Notes: generated by a model from the sequence alone, not told the origin. A stretch of DNA of 64,000 nucleotides from Ctena decussata (GCA_963989385.1 OZ022506.1:61453434-61517433); one strand, 5' to 3'. Counted from the stretch's first letter, positions 11,311 through 23,874 are shown. Numbers and translations are program-made.

Positions 11311-11870
11311 TTGAAACCCCCAGTAGTCATTACTGACCTTCCCAAGGCGGTACTTTCGTTGCGGTTGCATTTGTTTTATGTTCAGTGCCGTTTAACTCAA
11401 TGTGTATTCATTTTAACTCTTCTATAATGATAAAAAGAAGAAAATAGGTAAAAATAGTAGTTAAATATATTTCGTATAATTTGTTTAGTCTGTTGTGTAG
11501 TACGTGTGTGCACCGCGGCGGACGGTAGGGTGAAGGTTTGGGCCCAGTAAAACCGGTTTAAACCTCCCAGTAGTTATTACTGACCGTCCCAAGGCGGTAC
11601 TTTCGTTGCGGTTGTATTTGTTTTATGTTCGGTGTTGTTTTAACTTATAGTGTTTTCATTTTAATCCTTCTGTTGGTCAAAATTATTTAGTTCAGTAAAG
11701 ATAGCTGAGTTGCCACCTGTTTGGGAAAGAGCTGCTGACTCGGCTTATCACTAATAACTTATAGTTTGTTGTAATGTCTTTTTCCCTTTGTTGTTGGGGA
11801 TAGGGTTTGGGATGTGATTCAGTCAGTTCCTGAAGTCTGACTGTTAATTTTAAATTTACTCTATAAATTG
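11311..11870 (+). repeat. 3'-UTR fragments of the Penelope-type element
   Basis: Two partial copies (from about 11315 and 11549) contain the block CAGTAGTTATTACTGACCGT, then AAGGCGGTACTTTCGTTGCG, and later CCTGTTTGGGAAAGAGCTG and a TCAGTCAGTTCCTGAAG end. A GTGCACCGCGGCGG segment at 11508 is the same as the junction sequence at 10021. Related fragments occur at 28.2, 29.3 and 48.2 kb. Confidence 0.65.
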
Positions 11871-11984
11871 GACCTACCAGACAACCTGCCAGTATTCAGT
11901 GCACTCTCTTCCACCAGAAACTGACAAATTTGTGCCCTTTTTGAATCAAAAAGAAGGGCGGGGACGACCTTAGAGAATATGTCC

Positions 11985-12085
11985 TGCTCAATCCGCAAAA
12001 AAGACAGACGCTGGACGAGGAATCGAACCCGCAAGCATTTGATTACAAGCCGCCCAGACAGTCGACCAACTAGCGGGCCTGGTTA
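11985..12085 (-). mobile_element. tRNA-derived SINE (fragment)
   Basis: The minus strand reads CCCGCTAGTTGGTCGACTG, then after a variable part TGCGGGTTCGATTCCTCGTC. These resemble the A and B boxes of a tRNA polymerase III promoter. It lacks a CCA end and intact tRNA pairing, so it is a SINE head rather than a tRNA gene. Confidence 0.6.
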
Positions 12086-12694
12086 AAAACAAAACATAAT
12101 TACTATACTCCTACATCTGACCGAGGTAGCAGGCCAGGTTATAAACAAAGCAGCTATATAATACAAAACAGGTATGCTAAAGTGTGTTCTTAAGTTCCTT
12201 TTACACATCTACCTACCTAAAGTTTTTGTGGCCATTTTTGAAATACGAAACTAAAATTTGTTTCACTGTTATTTTTTTTAAAGAAAACCATAACTTTCTC
12301 ATTACTCAATTCCATTACTAAATGGTAACAGAAACATACTGAACCTTGTCATGGAACAATGTGGATAATTAATATAGGGATCAAGCATGTTTTTTTCCTG
12401 CATTAACCTTCGCTGAATGGCTTAAGTAAAGTTCTAATGATGTGCAAAATGCATGCCAAAGGTTAAAATACACACACCAATCACACTGTAACATGCATAC
12501 GTCATTTAAAATAAACTAATAAAACTCGATTGGACAAATTCAAACCAAAATTCATTTTGAGAGTTTCGCGCGGTCATAGGTCATAAGAAGGGAGATAATA
12601 ATATAAACATATCTGACCGCACGACTGCCGTGCAAACGCAGCTAAAAGGTCACCTTCGGTGATTCCCCTAAAACACCGAAAATCACATTTGTGA
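12086..12694. other. anonymous stretch
   Basis: No coding sequence or clear repeat is seen between the SINE head and the next SINE tail. Confidence 0.4.
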
Positions 12695-12775
12695 CACTGA
12701 TATGACTGAAATACTGTTAAAGAGGATGTAAAATCACAAGTCATCTTCATCTTCCCATTCACCCATCTATGGTTG
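12695..12775 (+). mobile_element. SINE 3'-tail fragment
   Basis: CTGATATGACTGAAATACTG followed by a (T)AAAG-AGGATGTAAAAT block and CATCT-type repeats. It matches the 3' body of the SINEs at 41940, 59062 and 61414. The tRNA-like head is missing. Confidence 0.6.
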
Positions 12776-15481
12776 TATGAGGGATCTGTAACAGGGATTG
12801 TTATGGCATGACTGCATGCGCCTGCTTCCTAAACCTTCGCTAATGGCAGACGCGATAAGTACCATTTTCGCATGGCTTAATGTGGTTTCTTTATCTACTA
12901 AATCATGTAGCAAGTTCCTAATTTTAAATATTGCTGGGGCAACAAAGGACGATCAGTGCATAATAGCCTGATGTACAAATGTATATGTATATGTGCTTCT
13001 CTGTTTCATTACTGAGTACCTGTCCAAAGTAGAAAATCTATGATTCTGGGCACAAAATGCATCTAGTCCACTGTGCACTAAAAGTTCCTACACAAATAAA
13101 ATCCCCGCCTACTTTGCCTTGACTGCCAGAAAAATCTCCACGTAAATGTTGTATGATATGCTTTGCCCAGTTAATACAAGATCACATATTCTTGCACCCA
13201 TCCTTTTCTGCATTAACAGTGCAGAAAGATTGGGAGTCAGCAATGAACCCAAACACGTTTTGGCTCTAAACATGTCCACCACAATTGGGCACATGTAGGC
13301 GAAAGATATATCTTAGTTCCTTTTAGTGCCGTTACTAGCTTTAATGGAAGACTTTGACTGGTTTTCTAAATAATCATATGAAATACTGCCATTATGTCGT
13401 CTATTACTCAATTCCTCAAAGTAAGTTCATCAGATTACTATCCCTCCAAAATTATGGTCGTGAAAACCTATTACAATTCAATGTCGCGTGCAAAATCTGC
13501 CATATCGGCGAATGCATTTAAAAGATATCTTGTTCTGCACATTCTTCACTTAAGGTAGACGAATACTTAATAGAAATATTGGCGGGGCATTCAAACCATT
13601 ATACTGTCTAAATAACCCAAAGAGCTATAAAACATTTGGGTAAGAAAAAAACAATTTTCACCGTTTTGTTTTCCTAAAAAACAATATTTTGTATTTCTAC
13701 ATACTTTTTTTTACACATTTTCCATTAAAATTCATATCTCTAGCACACGAATGCACGTTCATTTCAGCAAATCATATAATCTGTAATATAGGATATTTGA
13801 AACAAACTGATAACAAAAAATTGCAGTTTTCTTGTTAATAAGTATATTTTTACATTCTTAGAAAAAAATGCAAGAAAATTGAATTTCATGAAAAACGTCA
13901 TGAAAAATATCATCAATCAATGGGGCATGCTTATGCATATTATTTTAGTAAAACTTACATCGTATGTTAAAGAATAAAACAAAAAACAAACATTTCACCG
14001 TTTTGTTTCCTAGAAAAACAATGTTTAAGTTCAAAATATCCCCAAAACAGACTGCCCAAATTCTGCACCTGCTGCAAGCACAGCCGGTCCTTGCCCTATT
14101 ATTTATTTTCCCGTTATTCGGTTCTACCACAGAGTAATGTCGACAAAAATGCGCAGATGGAATGGAAACTGTGAAGATCTTGATCATTCTGGTTCCTAAG
14201 GAACAGTCTGATCTCAGTTTCCACTGTTTGTACAAACCTATGTGCCCGAACCCTTAGGATCTTTACGGTAGATATTGTAAGTGTATATTATAACTGTATA
14301 TACTCCACAGTTAGTCGATTTGATGATGAACAATAACTCTGTTTGTTTTTTAAACAAGCAAGAACAGAGTTCTTCCGGGATCGTCCACCTTAATAATATT
14401 CTTGCATGACAACAGTTTTAGCAGTATCTCATTAACATCTTGTAATATTTACCTATTACTTTGAACATTTTCTCTGTCTACGTTTTCTTCTCTTTGTTCG
14501 TTCTTTGGACGGATTCGTCCCGAGACGCGTAACGTAATAAAACGTGTTTAGCAGACTTAGTCAGGGAAAGTAAAAGAAAAGGCGTATATGTTTAGCTATA
14601 TGACATATTCCTAAACATGTTTACACTTGTGTTGTATGGCTAAGCGCGAGTTTTACAGTTTATTGGTAATGGTTGGTATTCTATATGTAAAATGTACAAT
14701 AAGTTTCATGACTGTAATGCTTGAAGTCGGCGGAAAGTTTTCATGTCGGTGAAGAGTATATGGGAACACATTTTTTCGATGGATCATAGTGAAACTAGGG
14801 CTTGCTTCAAGCGATTTAGCAGTACCTATCTGCACAATAGGTTTCGATGTTGTTAAAGTGAATATATCCTGGTTAATATCAATGCACCTGTAACCATTTG
14901 TCTTAATTTGTCTGTAATCATTAGTATGTCAGTCGAACAGTTTTACATCTTCGGAATACAGTTATTATGAACAAAAAGAAATTGTAGAATATTTATATAT
15001 CTTTTTAAGTTAACAAAGTGTTATTGATTATCATTATTTTTTTTCTTTTCTTTTATCATGTCCTGTTCTTTGCGAGGGATGTCTGCTCTGGTATATAAAA
15101 AATAACTTTTGTTTTGCCTGCTTGTTGTTTGTGCTCGATAATAAATATTCGACGGACTTCAAGACCAGTGTAGTATAATTTTGTTCATAAGAACCAGAAA
15201 ACTGTATTATTCTGCAACGTTAAGTAAGGTTTGCTTGTTTATTTCTTTTTCTTTTTTTATTGTATTAACTGTAGAAGAAAATGTGGTTAACTTTCACAGA
15301 CGGTCTACATTTTCTTATTCTTTTCATATATTTTTAAGGAAAGTACCTCCATAAAACTTTACTTAAGCTTCATTTCGGACAATTATGTCGATTTAAGTCA
15401 GTTTGGTATTCAGCTGTGAATAAACATTATAAATTACACGGCACGCGTTCACACTACTGTGTCGCAATAAATGAACCTTGA
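12776..15481. other. anonymous AT-rich stretch
   Basis: No gene, RNA or convincing mobile element. Near 14060 a short segment reads CACCTGCTGCAAGCACAGCC, and variants recur near 22340 and 22490, so it is a low-level dispersed repeat. Short open frames here have no recognisable protein features. Confidence 0.4.
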
Positions 15482-15600
15482 CAGAACAGAACAGAACAGA
15501 ACAAACCTTTATTAAAGCCAGACCTGACCCAGGCCATACGCAGATGGCATGAGGGCTGTTAATAAATGCCATTACAAATAGTGACGTCACAATATATGGT
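15482..15600 (-). mobile_element. 3' end of a LINE-like retroposon
   Basis: On the minus strand the sequence ends ...CTGGCTTTAATAAAGGTTTG followed by (TTCTG)n. An AATAAA-bearing tail running directly into a short tandem repeat is typical of LINE 3' ends. No reverse transcriptase sequence remains. Confidence 0.5.
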
Positions 15601-15792
15601 TATAACTATAGATTCATTCAGAAACTGAACTATGATATTTAAGGATATACCTCGTATAAAGGTTCTTATAATGTTCCAATCACCTGTAAAATTGGTGCAA
15701 AGACGTCTAACGGAAGCACACAAGGGGAGAGAATTCCTGTAATGAATTAATGGCAAAAAGAGGTGGGTTGAGATTCCACGGAGAGAGCATCG

Positions 15793-15866
15793 GTTACTAA
15801 AAAAACAAATAAAGAAACAAAAAAACACAACAACAACAAAAAAAAAAAACAAAAAAAAAAAAACAA
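15793..15866 (+). repeat. A-rich low-complexity tract
   Basis: Runs of AAAAAC and poly-A. The poly-Phe/Val peptide on the other strand is a product of composition. Confidence 0.85.
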
Positions 15867-15888
15867 GTACAGTACATATTGTTCATTA

Positions 15889-15985
15889 CTGCCAACCGGG
15901 CGCATAGCAAAGCGGAATCAACTTGAATCTAACGTCATGACGTTAGATTAAGGTCGATTCAACTTAAACGCCATGCGCCCGCTGG
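15889..15985. mobile_element. small palindromic MITE
   Basis: Outer arms GGGCGCAT and ATGCGCCC flank AATCAACTTGAATC-type inner arms and a perfect central palindrome AATCTAACGTCATGACGTTA followed by GATT. Confidence 0.6.
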
Positions 15986-17329
15986 GTATACAATTGAAAT
16001 TTAGCACATACATGTATCAATTTTATGTCAATTTTACGTCTGAGGGAACATGATATGACACAAAGCATACTTTCCAGAATCTAAAAAAAAAAACACCTTA
16101 CAAAGTATATTTGAGTTGGTAAACAAATTAAGAACATCTACTGTAACAAATGCTCGTGTAAGGCGAGCTAAACTACCAAAGCATGTTAGATGGTCCCACT
16201 TTACAGAGGTAGTGCAATCACAACTGCTCTTTATTCATGAATCAAATCACGTGCTTCTTCTCTGTCTGCCGTACCTACGCAATGGAACAGTCTAAATGTG
16301 TACAGACTAAATTTGAATACTAGTATTTTAAACTGTTAAAGTACTCTGTGTTTATGGATTATAAAACCCTTTTCGAAGTAAGGATATTATATAAAAAAAG
16401 CAGGTATTACAGTTGCAGATATACATGTATGTTGCCTTATGCTAGTTTATGTTAAAAGATAGGACCATTGAATGAACATGCCCAGGTGGCACACAGTGCT
16501 GGAACACGTCACTTCTAAGAGAGGACCTTTCTCATATTGTTTCTGCCCATGCGCGTAACGCTAAAAAAACTCGATAAATGGCGAGACTTTACACACATGG
16601 GGCAAACAGATTTACGCTATCGAGACTTTATGTGTAATGAATGATATTATACCTGTTTTAATCTTATTATTACATATCATAAAGTGTATCTAGTATTATG
16701 TATGCTGTTTATCTTTATACTTAATAGGATGAATTGCTTGAAAAAAATGAACAACGTACAAAACTCAGAACAAAGGTCTAAGTCCATATCTAAATGTCAG
16801 ATATAGAAAAAAATGAAACAACAGTGTTTTTAGGTAAAATACAAAATATTTATGTTTTTACTTCGAAATTAAGACATCAAATTTAGAAAATCTGTTTATT
16901 TCGTTTATTAATTTAAGCATTTATCACATGGTTACTTTCATATTCCATTCCATTATTTATTTATTTATTTATTTTCTCCGAAGTACAAAGTCAAAGAAAA
17001 TCATTTTCTTTGTTTGTTTGTTTTGAAATTTCACCAACGGTACTAAATAAATACTCAAATAATGACTTTATCCTTGAATCATAGTATAAATTGTCTTCTA
17101 TAGTATAATTTAAGAATCAATTACATGTATAAGACTGACGAATGTATTATCAACTACTCATTCTAAAGAAATAAGATTTTTTTTTCTTTCCACTCACTCG
17201 AGACTAAAATTCAGGTAAAGCCATAAAGAAAAATTATTTTATCATGACCGAGATAAGAGTATTAGCCTTATAGATTACTTTGACACCTGCGAGTATTGTA
17301 AATTGTCGTTTAGTTTCGGAGAACTGCCG
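15986..17329. other. anonymous AT-rich stretch
   Basis: Only simple sequence such as (TTTA)n at about 16957-16980 is recognisable. No gene seen. Confidence 0.4.
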
Positions 17330-18245
17330 AAGATCCACGATCCTATCCCCTTACACTTAATCGGTTAAACCTTGAGTTTTGACTTCTATGTTTTGTGTTT
17401 TGACTTATGAGTTATGAATTTTGACTTGTGCGCTTTATGTTTTAGCTTTACTATTAAAGGTAGGTTCCTGTACTTTGGAATGCATCATAATTTTGATGAA
17501 CTTTCATCCAAGTTGTTGGAAAGCACTTATAAAAGGGAATTAATAAGTTTCACTAAAAAGTGTATATCAAAAAATATTAGAAAAGTTGTTTTGCAAGGGA
17601 TTTCCTAACTCTGCTTCGCACACCAGTTAGCGCTATTTTTAGTTCGCGCCAAAAATAGATAACGCAGCTGATGTCATGCTGCATTGCATTTTGGGATAGT
17701 TTTAACCCATCCGCCATGCCAGGACCTCTAGGAGAGCTCACGTCAAGGGAAATATGACCTTTGGAGAATGGCATCAGAAATCACGCACTTATAGACATAA
17801 TAAACATAGTTATTTTTAGAACTGGAATTCCAACGAAAGAAGATAAACCAAAAGGGAAAACGACTATGTTCTTCAACATCTGGCAAGTTTCTCAGTAGCA
17901 TCAAATTCAGAAAAATAAGAGAATTCAATACTGCTCAGAAAAAGACGAAATTATTTTGTGGACATAATTGACATCGCTAGCCCAGGAACCTACCTTTAAA
18001 GAAGTTAGTATAAAGTAATTTATGTTTAAAGGATGAATTTTACAGAACAGATTGTGAAGGTAAAAGAAAAATACATTTTATAACATTAACACCATTCCAA
18101 AACAGGAAAGTCAGAACATAAAACACGCAAATCAAAACTGAGAAAATCTTGTTTGACTCGCAAAACATAAAACAATTTCAAAACATACAAGTTACTGTTA
18201 TCGGTTAGGCGATTAAGTATAAAGGGAGTGTAGAGATCTTGGCAC
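17330..18245. repeat. imperfect inverted-repeat element interrupted by a TTAA element
   Basis: Left arm CCCCTTACACTTAATCGGTT (about 17345) and right-arm reverse complement CCCTTTATACTTAATCGCCT (about 18220) correspond. The following TTTTGTGTTTTGAC-type sequence also has an inverted counterpart. The element at 17458-17995 sits in its centre. Confidence 0.5.
17458..17995. mobile_element. non-autonomous TTAA-flanked DNA transposon
   Basis: Terminal inverted repeats AGGTAGGTTCCTG and CAGGAACCTACCT are flanked on both sides by TTAA. TTAA target sites are typical of piggyBac- and Kolobok-type elements. Size is 538 bp with no transposase frame. Confidence 0.7.
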
Positions 18246-19108
18246 AAGGTAATATGATTTTTAGGCTGACTGTTATATTATAGCTGCTACCTCTTATGCA
18301 ATTTTCTGCATTTCAACCGACTTAACATTCATACACTTACGATTAGAGTTGTGTTTGCCAAAGCATAAGCCAAATTCAGCCTCTAAAATGGGCTAAACTA
18401 AAGGAGCAACTTCAAAACACACAACATGAAACTCAAAATTCACAATATAGGAGTCACAAGGTCAAAACACAGTACACAAAAGGTCATTACACAAAACAGA
18501 ATGTCACATATAAGCGTCCGTAGTTATCGGATCAATTTTGAATCTAATAGCGGGACCTTTACTGATTTTCTTCTCTCTTCCTCTGTTCTTTTCTCGTTTT
18601 TCTTTCTTTCCCTCTTCTTTTCATATTTGCATCGTCCCTGCTTTCAAAAGAGACAACACCTCGTTTTTTGTATTCTCGTACGTGTTGCTAGAAGGGGAAC
18701 CAAGAGCAAGCGGGTCGAAAATCTAAAATGTTTACGTATATCGAAATGGAAATAACCTCGAATTTTTGGTCTCAAGATCTCAGGTACACAAGACTTAGCA
18801 TCAATTAATACACACAAAGAAAGCTATTTTATCCATCTTGACGCCAGCGCGTAGCAAGTTTTCCTGTGCCAATCAATTCGTACACTTGGCCACGTTCTTA
18901 GTAGTAAAAATGCAACTATGGCGTTTAAAGAGTTTAAAAATATATGACAGGAAAAGACTGGTACTGAGGAATACCAGATGAGTGTTTTTGCCAGATAGAA
19001 GTCGTGGGCTATTAATTAAGCAAAGATTCTTCTGTAAACATGAACAAATGTCATAAATACAGTAACGAACTGGCAGCGACTAAATTGATTCATAAAAATA
19101 CAAGCGTT
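18246..19108. other. anonymous stretch downstream of the Ly6-like gene
   Basis: No gene recognised. A weakly repetitive ACACAAAACA-rich part lies at 18400-18510. No AATAAA was noticed on the minus strand close to the end of the 19109 gene. Confidence 0.3.
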
Positions 19109-19989
19109 CTACCCTGAAATGTAAGGACTTAAATTGCAGTCCAGATTTTTGCACTTGATGTATGGATTATTGCACAAATGTTCGGAACAGCAATACTTGC
19201 ACATATGTCTCCACAGTAATTTACTGCCGCTGGGAGATTCGTGATATTTCTGAAATGAGCATTCTTCTTTGCAGCCATCGTATTGGTTAGGGTCCGTCTC
19301 GCATCCGACGAATGTTTTAATAGCGGAATGAGAATAAATTGGATCCTGTGCTGTTGTGACCCTGCAACGTTCACCGACAGAGCAATGTACCTCTGTGAGG
19401 TTTGGATAGAAGCCAGGCTGGTAATCGGAATGGATGTAGGTTTCTTTTCCATAGTAACAGGTCAGCTGTTTATTTGGCATCGCAAACAAAGAAACATAAT
19501 GTGACTGACTCCATTCTCCGATACTATAGCTTGCTTTTGTGCTGCTATATAATCCTAGTGAGTGCCGTTTATAAAAGTCTTCGGATGAAAAACACATATG
19601 GTCACATGTATTTATTTTATTGTTACACCCAGGCCCAGATCCTGCCCAGCATGTGTCTTTCACCAGTAGTAACTGTGCAGAAGAGCAAATATGTGTTCCG
19701 TTGTAAGCAACCGTTACCGTCTGCGAGTGCGTACTTTTCACTGTTACGTTAAAAGAGGTTAACGAAACAGTACCACCGAGATGAACCATTCGAACGAAAT
19801 CTGGTCCTTTGTTGTAAGGGCTTCCACACTAGTATATGAATGTCCAACTTTTAAAATAACTCGTGGCAAGTCCTGATTTTTAGAATTCAAAATAGTAGGA
19901 TTGCATTCGACTGGTAGCTTATTTGAAGCTTCAGAAATGTTAATGCCACAAAGCAGAAGCGAAAAGAAAACTGTCATGATTGCCTCCAT
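19109..19989 (-). pseudogene. secreted Ly6/uPAR-like cysteine-rich protein with one frameshift
   Basis: From ATG at 19989 the frame encodes a signal peptide (MEAIMTVFFSLLLCGINISEA), then CNPTILNSKNQDLPRVILKV, and stops at 19759. A second frame (19789-19109, open from about 19825) continues the protein: a Thr/Ser-rich strand region, CSSAQLLLVKDTC, CDHMCFSSEDFY and a C-terminal domain LTCYYG...CSVGERCRVTT...VGCETDP...CKEEC...CKYCCSEHLCN. The closing CC-x4-CN pattern and Cys spacing fit a three-finger Ly6/uPAR domain. No glycosylphosphatidylinositol-type hydrophobic tail follows, so a secreted product of about 290 residues is likely if the frames join near 19800. The shift may be a real lesion, an unrecognised tiny intron or a base error. 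It could be an effector or receptor fragment; function unknown. Confidence 0.65.
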
Positions 19990-20037
19990 ATTTCTGGTTT
20001 GATTTGTATGGCACGCTCAAATAAATGTGAGACTGTC

Positions 20038-20046
20038 ATCTATATA
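20038..20046 (-). promoter_or_regulatory. possible TATA box for the Ly6-like gene
   Basis: The minus strand reads GGATATATAGATG about 50 bases before the ATG at 19989, a suitable distance for a TATA element with a short leader. Not otherwise supported. Confidence 0.35.
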
Positions 20047-20519
20047 TCCGGGAAAAACCTCTTGACATACGAGGATCTCGTCTGATATACCGGATATGCA
20101 TAATAAAAATGAAACCAGTTTATCTTAAACCTTTGAAGATCTAATTGTTTGGCTATTCACAATGTCAACCTACAATGTAGCAATTGTACTATTACAGATT
20201 TCCTACATAAGCTACGATACAATAACGAACAAACGTTAGATATGACAGCATAAGTTAGGAGCTGATTTACAGAGACCGCTCATAATATGTTCAGTCCGTA
20301 TGAAATAAATGAAGAAAATTGGTTTAAAGACAGACACACACTATTTATGCCCATATCAGCCGGCACATGTACACAGTCTGGTCAAGACATATACTTCAAG
20401 TGTGAGTTAATTTCCAGCCGAATTGCGCATGCTCTTTCGAGACTGTCCGTATACGCAGGCTGGTATGGGCATGCACGGCCTTACCTTAAGGTTTCACACG
20501 ATACGTGACACTCCGGCGC

Positions 20520-22015
20520 TAAGGCCCCAGTCTCAGGGTCACGTTTTGAGATGTAGGTTGTACTAAGTTTCCCGCCCTACGTTTGGCAAAACAAATGTAC
20601 CCTGTTTTGTAGGTATTTAGGTATTACTACGTTTTTCTAGTACGTTTCCAATATGTTTAAGATTGACTTCCTATTACCCGGTTATCAAACGTCTTAGTGC
20701 CACACGTTAAGCATCAAATCAACCAACCAACCAACTTAGTGCCACGCTTTGAGAAGGGAAACGAACAGATTACTTACCTACTACGATTCCGTACATTTTA
20801 CTAGGGACTACGAGATAGTGACCGGGATAACTACCTAGTCAAAATGACGTTAGCGTAGGTAACACAATGCATACCAAATCGTAATAAAACGCAGAATAAA
20901 ACGTCAACGAACGTACTAAGACGTGGGAAAGTGTATTTATCATATGACGTCGCATCTGAGAGTGTAATAAAACCATGCATTAAAAACGATAGTCCACTAG
21001 TGGATTAAATATGCAAATTACGTCGTAACGTTATACACTGACGTCAATAAAAACGTCGCGTTTTCTAATGGCAAAATAATGACGTTTTAGTGCAAATTTT
21101 GCTAATAAAATGCGATTTTAGTGTCATATGATAAATAGAATCTTGCATTCGTACTCATGTATTATTGAATTTATTAAACTCGTCGGGGAAAACGATAAGA
21201 TGCTCGGCATAGCCTCGCATCTTATCGTTTTCCCCAACTCGTTTAATAAATTCAATAATACATGAGCAATCATGTAAGATCCTCTATATATCCGTATAGA
21301 ATAAGTATTAACTACGTTTTAATACGTATATTCCCGTTTTGTTACGTTTTAAATACATAGAAAAAACTTAGTTCTCTAGTAAGACAGAGAGAAAGACTAC
21401 CTCTAGGTTATTCTTGGTACGTTTTTGTACGTATTTAACGCGTTATGGTTTCGTTTATGTACGTTTTGACCAACGTTTTACTACGTGTTGCTATGTTTAA
21501 TAGGTATATGCTACGTATATCAGAATAACATGTTCAAGTTAAAAACTCTTAATTAAACGTACATGTAACTAGGCCACGTTTTTAGCTATATCTGTATACG
21601 TATTCACCACGTTAAACAATGTATACTGCCGTTTTGTCATGTTATAAAAACGTAGTAAAACATAGTCCCCAATACATGACAGTAATAATGTGGATTTAGG
21701 TTCCAGTCTAACAGGCACGCTTTGAGGGCCAGGTTGTACTAAGTTTCCCGCCCTAGGGCCCTAGGTTTGGTAAAAATGTACCCCGTGTTGTAGGTATTTA
21801 GGTGTTACTACGTTTCTAGTATGTTTCCAGTACGTTTAACTACAATTTCCTTCGTATTACATGTACCCGATTATCAAACGGCTTAGTGCACGCTTTCGAA
21901 AGGAATAAGAACAGTCTACTTACCTACTACGATTCCATACGTTTTACACCGTATACTGTCGTTTTGCCGCGTTTTGAAAACGTACATGTAGTAAACACTA
22001 GTCCTTAAAACGTGA
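20520..22015. repeat. TACGTTTT-rich region with a direct duplication
   Basis: 20530-20810 and 21715-21960 are direct copies sharing AGGTTGTACTAAGTTTCCCG, GTAGGTATTTAGGT and TTACCTACTACGATTCC. Between and within them TACGTTT, TACGTAT and ACGTTTT words recur many times, giving far more ACG/CGT than the surroundings. Confidence 0.65.
21151..21266. mobile_element. perfect long hairpin (MITE-like)
   Basis: Arms of about 47 bp, with ATGTATTATTGAATTTATTA at the outer end and GGGGAAAACGATAAGATGC at the inner end, flank a loop of about a dozen bases (TCGGCATAGCCTC). The few mismatches suggest a recent insertion or conserved pairing. Confidence 0.7.
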
Positions 22016-22969
22016 CATTAAGACTGTGGCTTTACACAAACATCGTTATACCGCAACACAAGCCGTATCGAAATACTTCGTTTACTTGAGTTTATACATG
22101 TATTTGAAAAAAAAAACACAACCTTGAGACAGATTTCTGTATCTAGCCATCTTCCAGATTGTTTTCTTGATTGTATTGGGTTTTTAACGGCCCTTTGAGG
22201 CAGCTTATCAGTATATATTGAGACGTATGTCTGTCAGAGAGAAGGAGATTATAAGATAGACAAAAATATCTACCTCCCCCAACACCCCCTCCTCCCCACG
22301 CCCCTAACACACATCCCTAAACAAACAAAAATAATCCCGCACCTGTTGCAAGCACAGCCTTTTCCCGCCCTTTTCTTGTCAAAATTAGTAGGATAGTAGG
22401 ATGCCCAGTCACTGAAATTTATCCTGTACCATCTCCCGAGCCGACCAGCTCTGAGGGGAATAGAACAACCAGAAGGAGTCTACATCCTGCACCTACTGCA
22501 AACATAAGAGGCACTTGCCTTACCTGAAGCAACTACAATTATAAGCTTTTACAAAAAGTTGATTTACGCTTGTGGGGGCTATGCTCAGAAACATATTTGC
22601 CGGGACACCTGTCACACTTTCAGTTTATCTCGTTATTCCACGTGCATCGCAATTGATACATCGTGGATTACTTGTCATTCAAACTGAGTCAATAGGACAA
22701 TAATTTATAGAAATATACTTTGTAGTGTAGGACAGTCTTTGCTCAACTTCTAATATAAATTCTTGGGATATATCGCTTTGTAAGGGATATTTCTCATAGA
22801 ATTAGTACTTTTACAAGGCATCAATCAGGAGAATTTTATCATGGCTCCAGGTTTTCTCTAAAAAAGATTGTACTTGACCTAAACCTCCCAATTATTGTAT
22901 AATACAGGTGATTGTTTTGACAGTTGGACCACACTTCCAATTAAACAAATTGTACTGGTAACAATCATT
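22016..22969. other. anonymous stretch with SINE-tail-like debris
   Basis: 22165-22265 contains TTGGGTTTTTAACGGCCC and a run of GAGAGAAGGAGA-like sequence resembling the tails at 58.7-58.98 kb. Otherwise nothing recognised. Confidence 0.3.
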
Positions 22970-23095
22970 GATTAGTGATGAGTATAAAATCTGCATAAAA
23001 TGCTTAAAATACAACAGACCTCAAAACTTAGCAGAAGCCTTTTTATGCCGTTTTTCACAGTTTAGAAATCAAAAATGCTTCACATGTTGAGATGA
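22970..23095 (+). mobile_element. fragment of the TTAA/GGTGGTGAT element family
   Basis: AAAATCTGCATAAAATGCTT, then AAAACTTAGCAGAAGCCTTT and TTTTTCACAGTTTAGAA match the left arm of the element at 26933-27792 in the same order. Confidence 0.6.
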
Positions 23096-23127
23096 TAAGG
23101 GTTTATATATATATATACATTCATACA

Positions 23128-23335
23128 CTAGTCCAGATAGCTCCGTTGGTAAAGCGCTGGTCTGCTGATCTTACGTTGCCGGGTTCGAGTCCCACTGGAG
23201 ACAGGAATCTGTTCAACAGTAAACGATTTTCCACTGCACATATCGTTCTATCATTACCCTCTCATCGTCTATATGTAGGACGAATAATCGCAGATCATCT
23301 ATCCATCGATCAATCCATCTATCCATGCACACATT
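23128..23335 (+). mobile_element. tRNA-derived SINE
   Basis: A-box-like TAGCTCCGTTGGTAAAGC and B-box-like GGGTTCGAGTCCC are 35-40 bases apart, followed by the shared body (TTCCACTGCACA, CTCTCATCGTC) and CATC repeats. A true tRNA is excluded by the poor stem pairing. Confidence 0.7.
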
Positions 23336-23874
23336 GAAAATTTCAAGACTATCCCGAAAACCATTCAGGTAAATGCATACATTTTCAGGATTAACAGCTC
23401 TGTCTTTTTATTTTGCATTCCTTCTGAATCGTATTCAGCTGTTACAAGAAAGAGTTGCTCAGTAAGAGTTGCATTCCTCTGAGCGAAAGGTTTCTTTTAA
23501 GAGAAAACAGCATTTCACTAGTGCTTGCATTGTATAAGAAAACAAACAAGAAGTCACTAAGATTATTCCTTTTTAAAATGACTAAAATAGCATGGAGGTG
23601 TATCCATTTGACTTAAATTTAATTTCTGGGATTTTTGCAGATGTCCAATTGTAGGTACATGGGTGTCTGATTATATTTCATTTATATTTACAAATTCAGG
23701 TGCTCTGGGTAAATTCAGCATCTGATATGGGTCTATACTCTCTGCACAGGCCTTTCTTGAGACAACAGACATTCATGGTTTTCAGAAATATTCTTTGAAT
23801 CCGGGACTCACATTATTCTTTTGCTTCTTTATGTCTTCATGTCTTTTCGTTCCGATTCATTTACATACACCGCC

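Noticed and set aside
14653..15852. Short minus-strand frames, one with a run of Phe and Val
   Set aside because: Low-complexity or composition-driven; no splice sites or motifs that support an exon.
19402..19752. Plus-strand open frame of 116 codons
   Set aside because: Antisense of the Cys-rich Ly6-like gene, without features of its own.
23128..23215. Possible functional tRNA genes at this and other A/B-box sites (41940, 59062, 59394)
   Set aside because: Stem pairing is poor and each is followed by the same SINE body and tetranucleotide tail.
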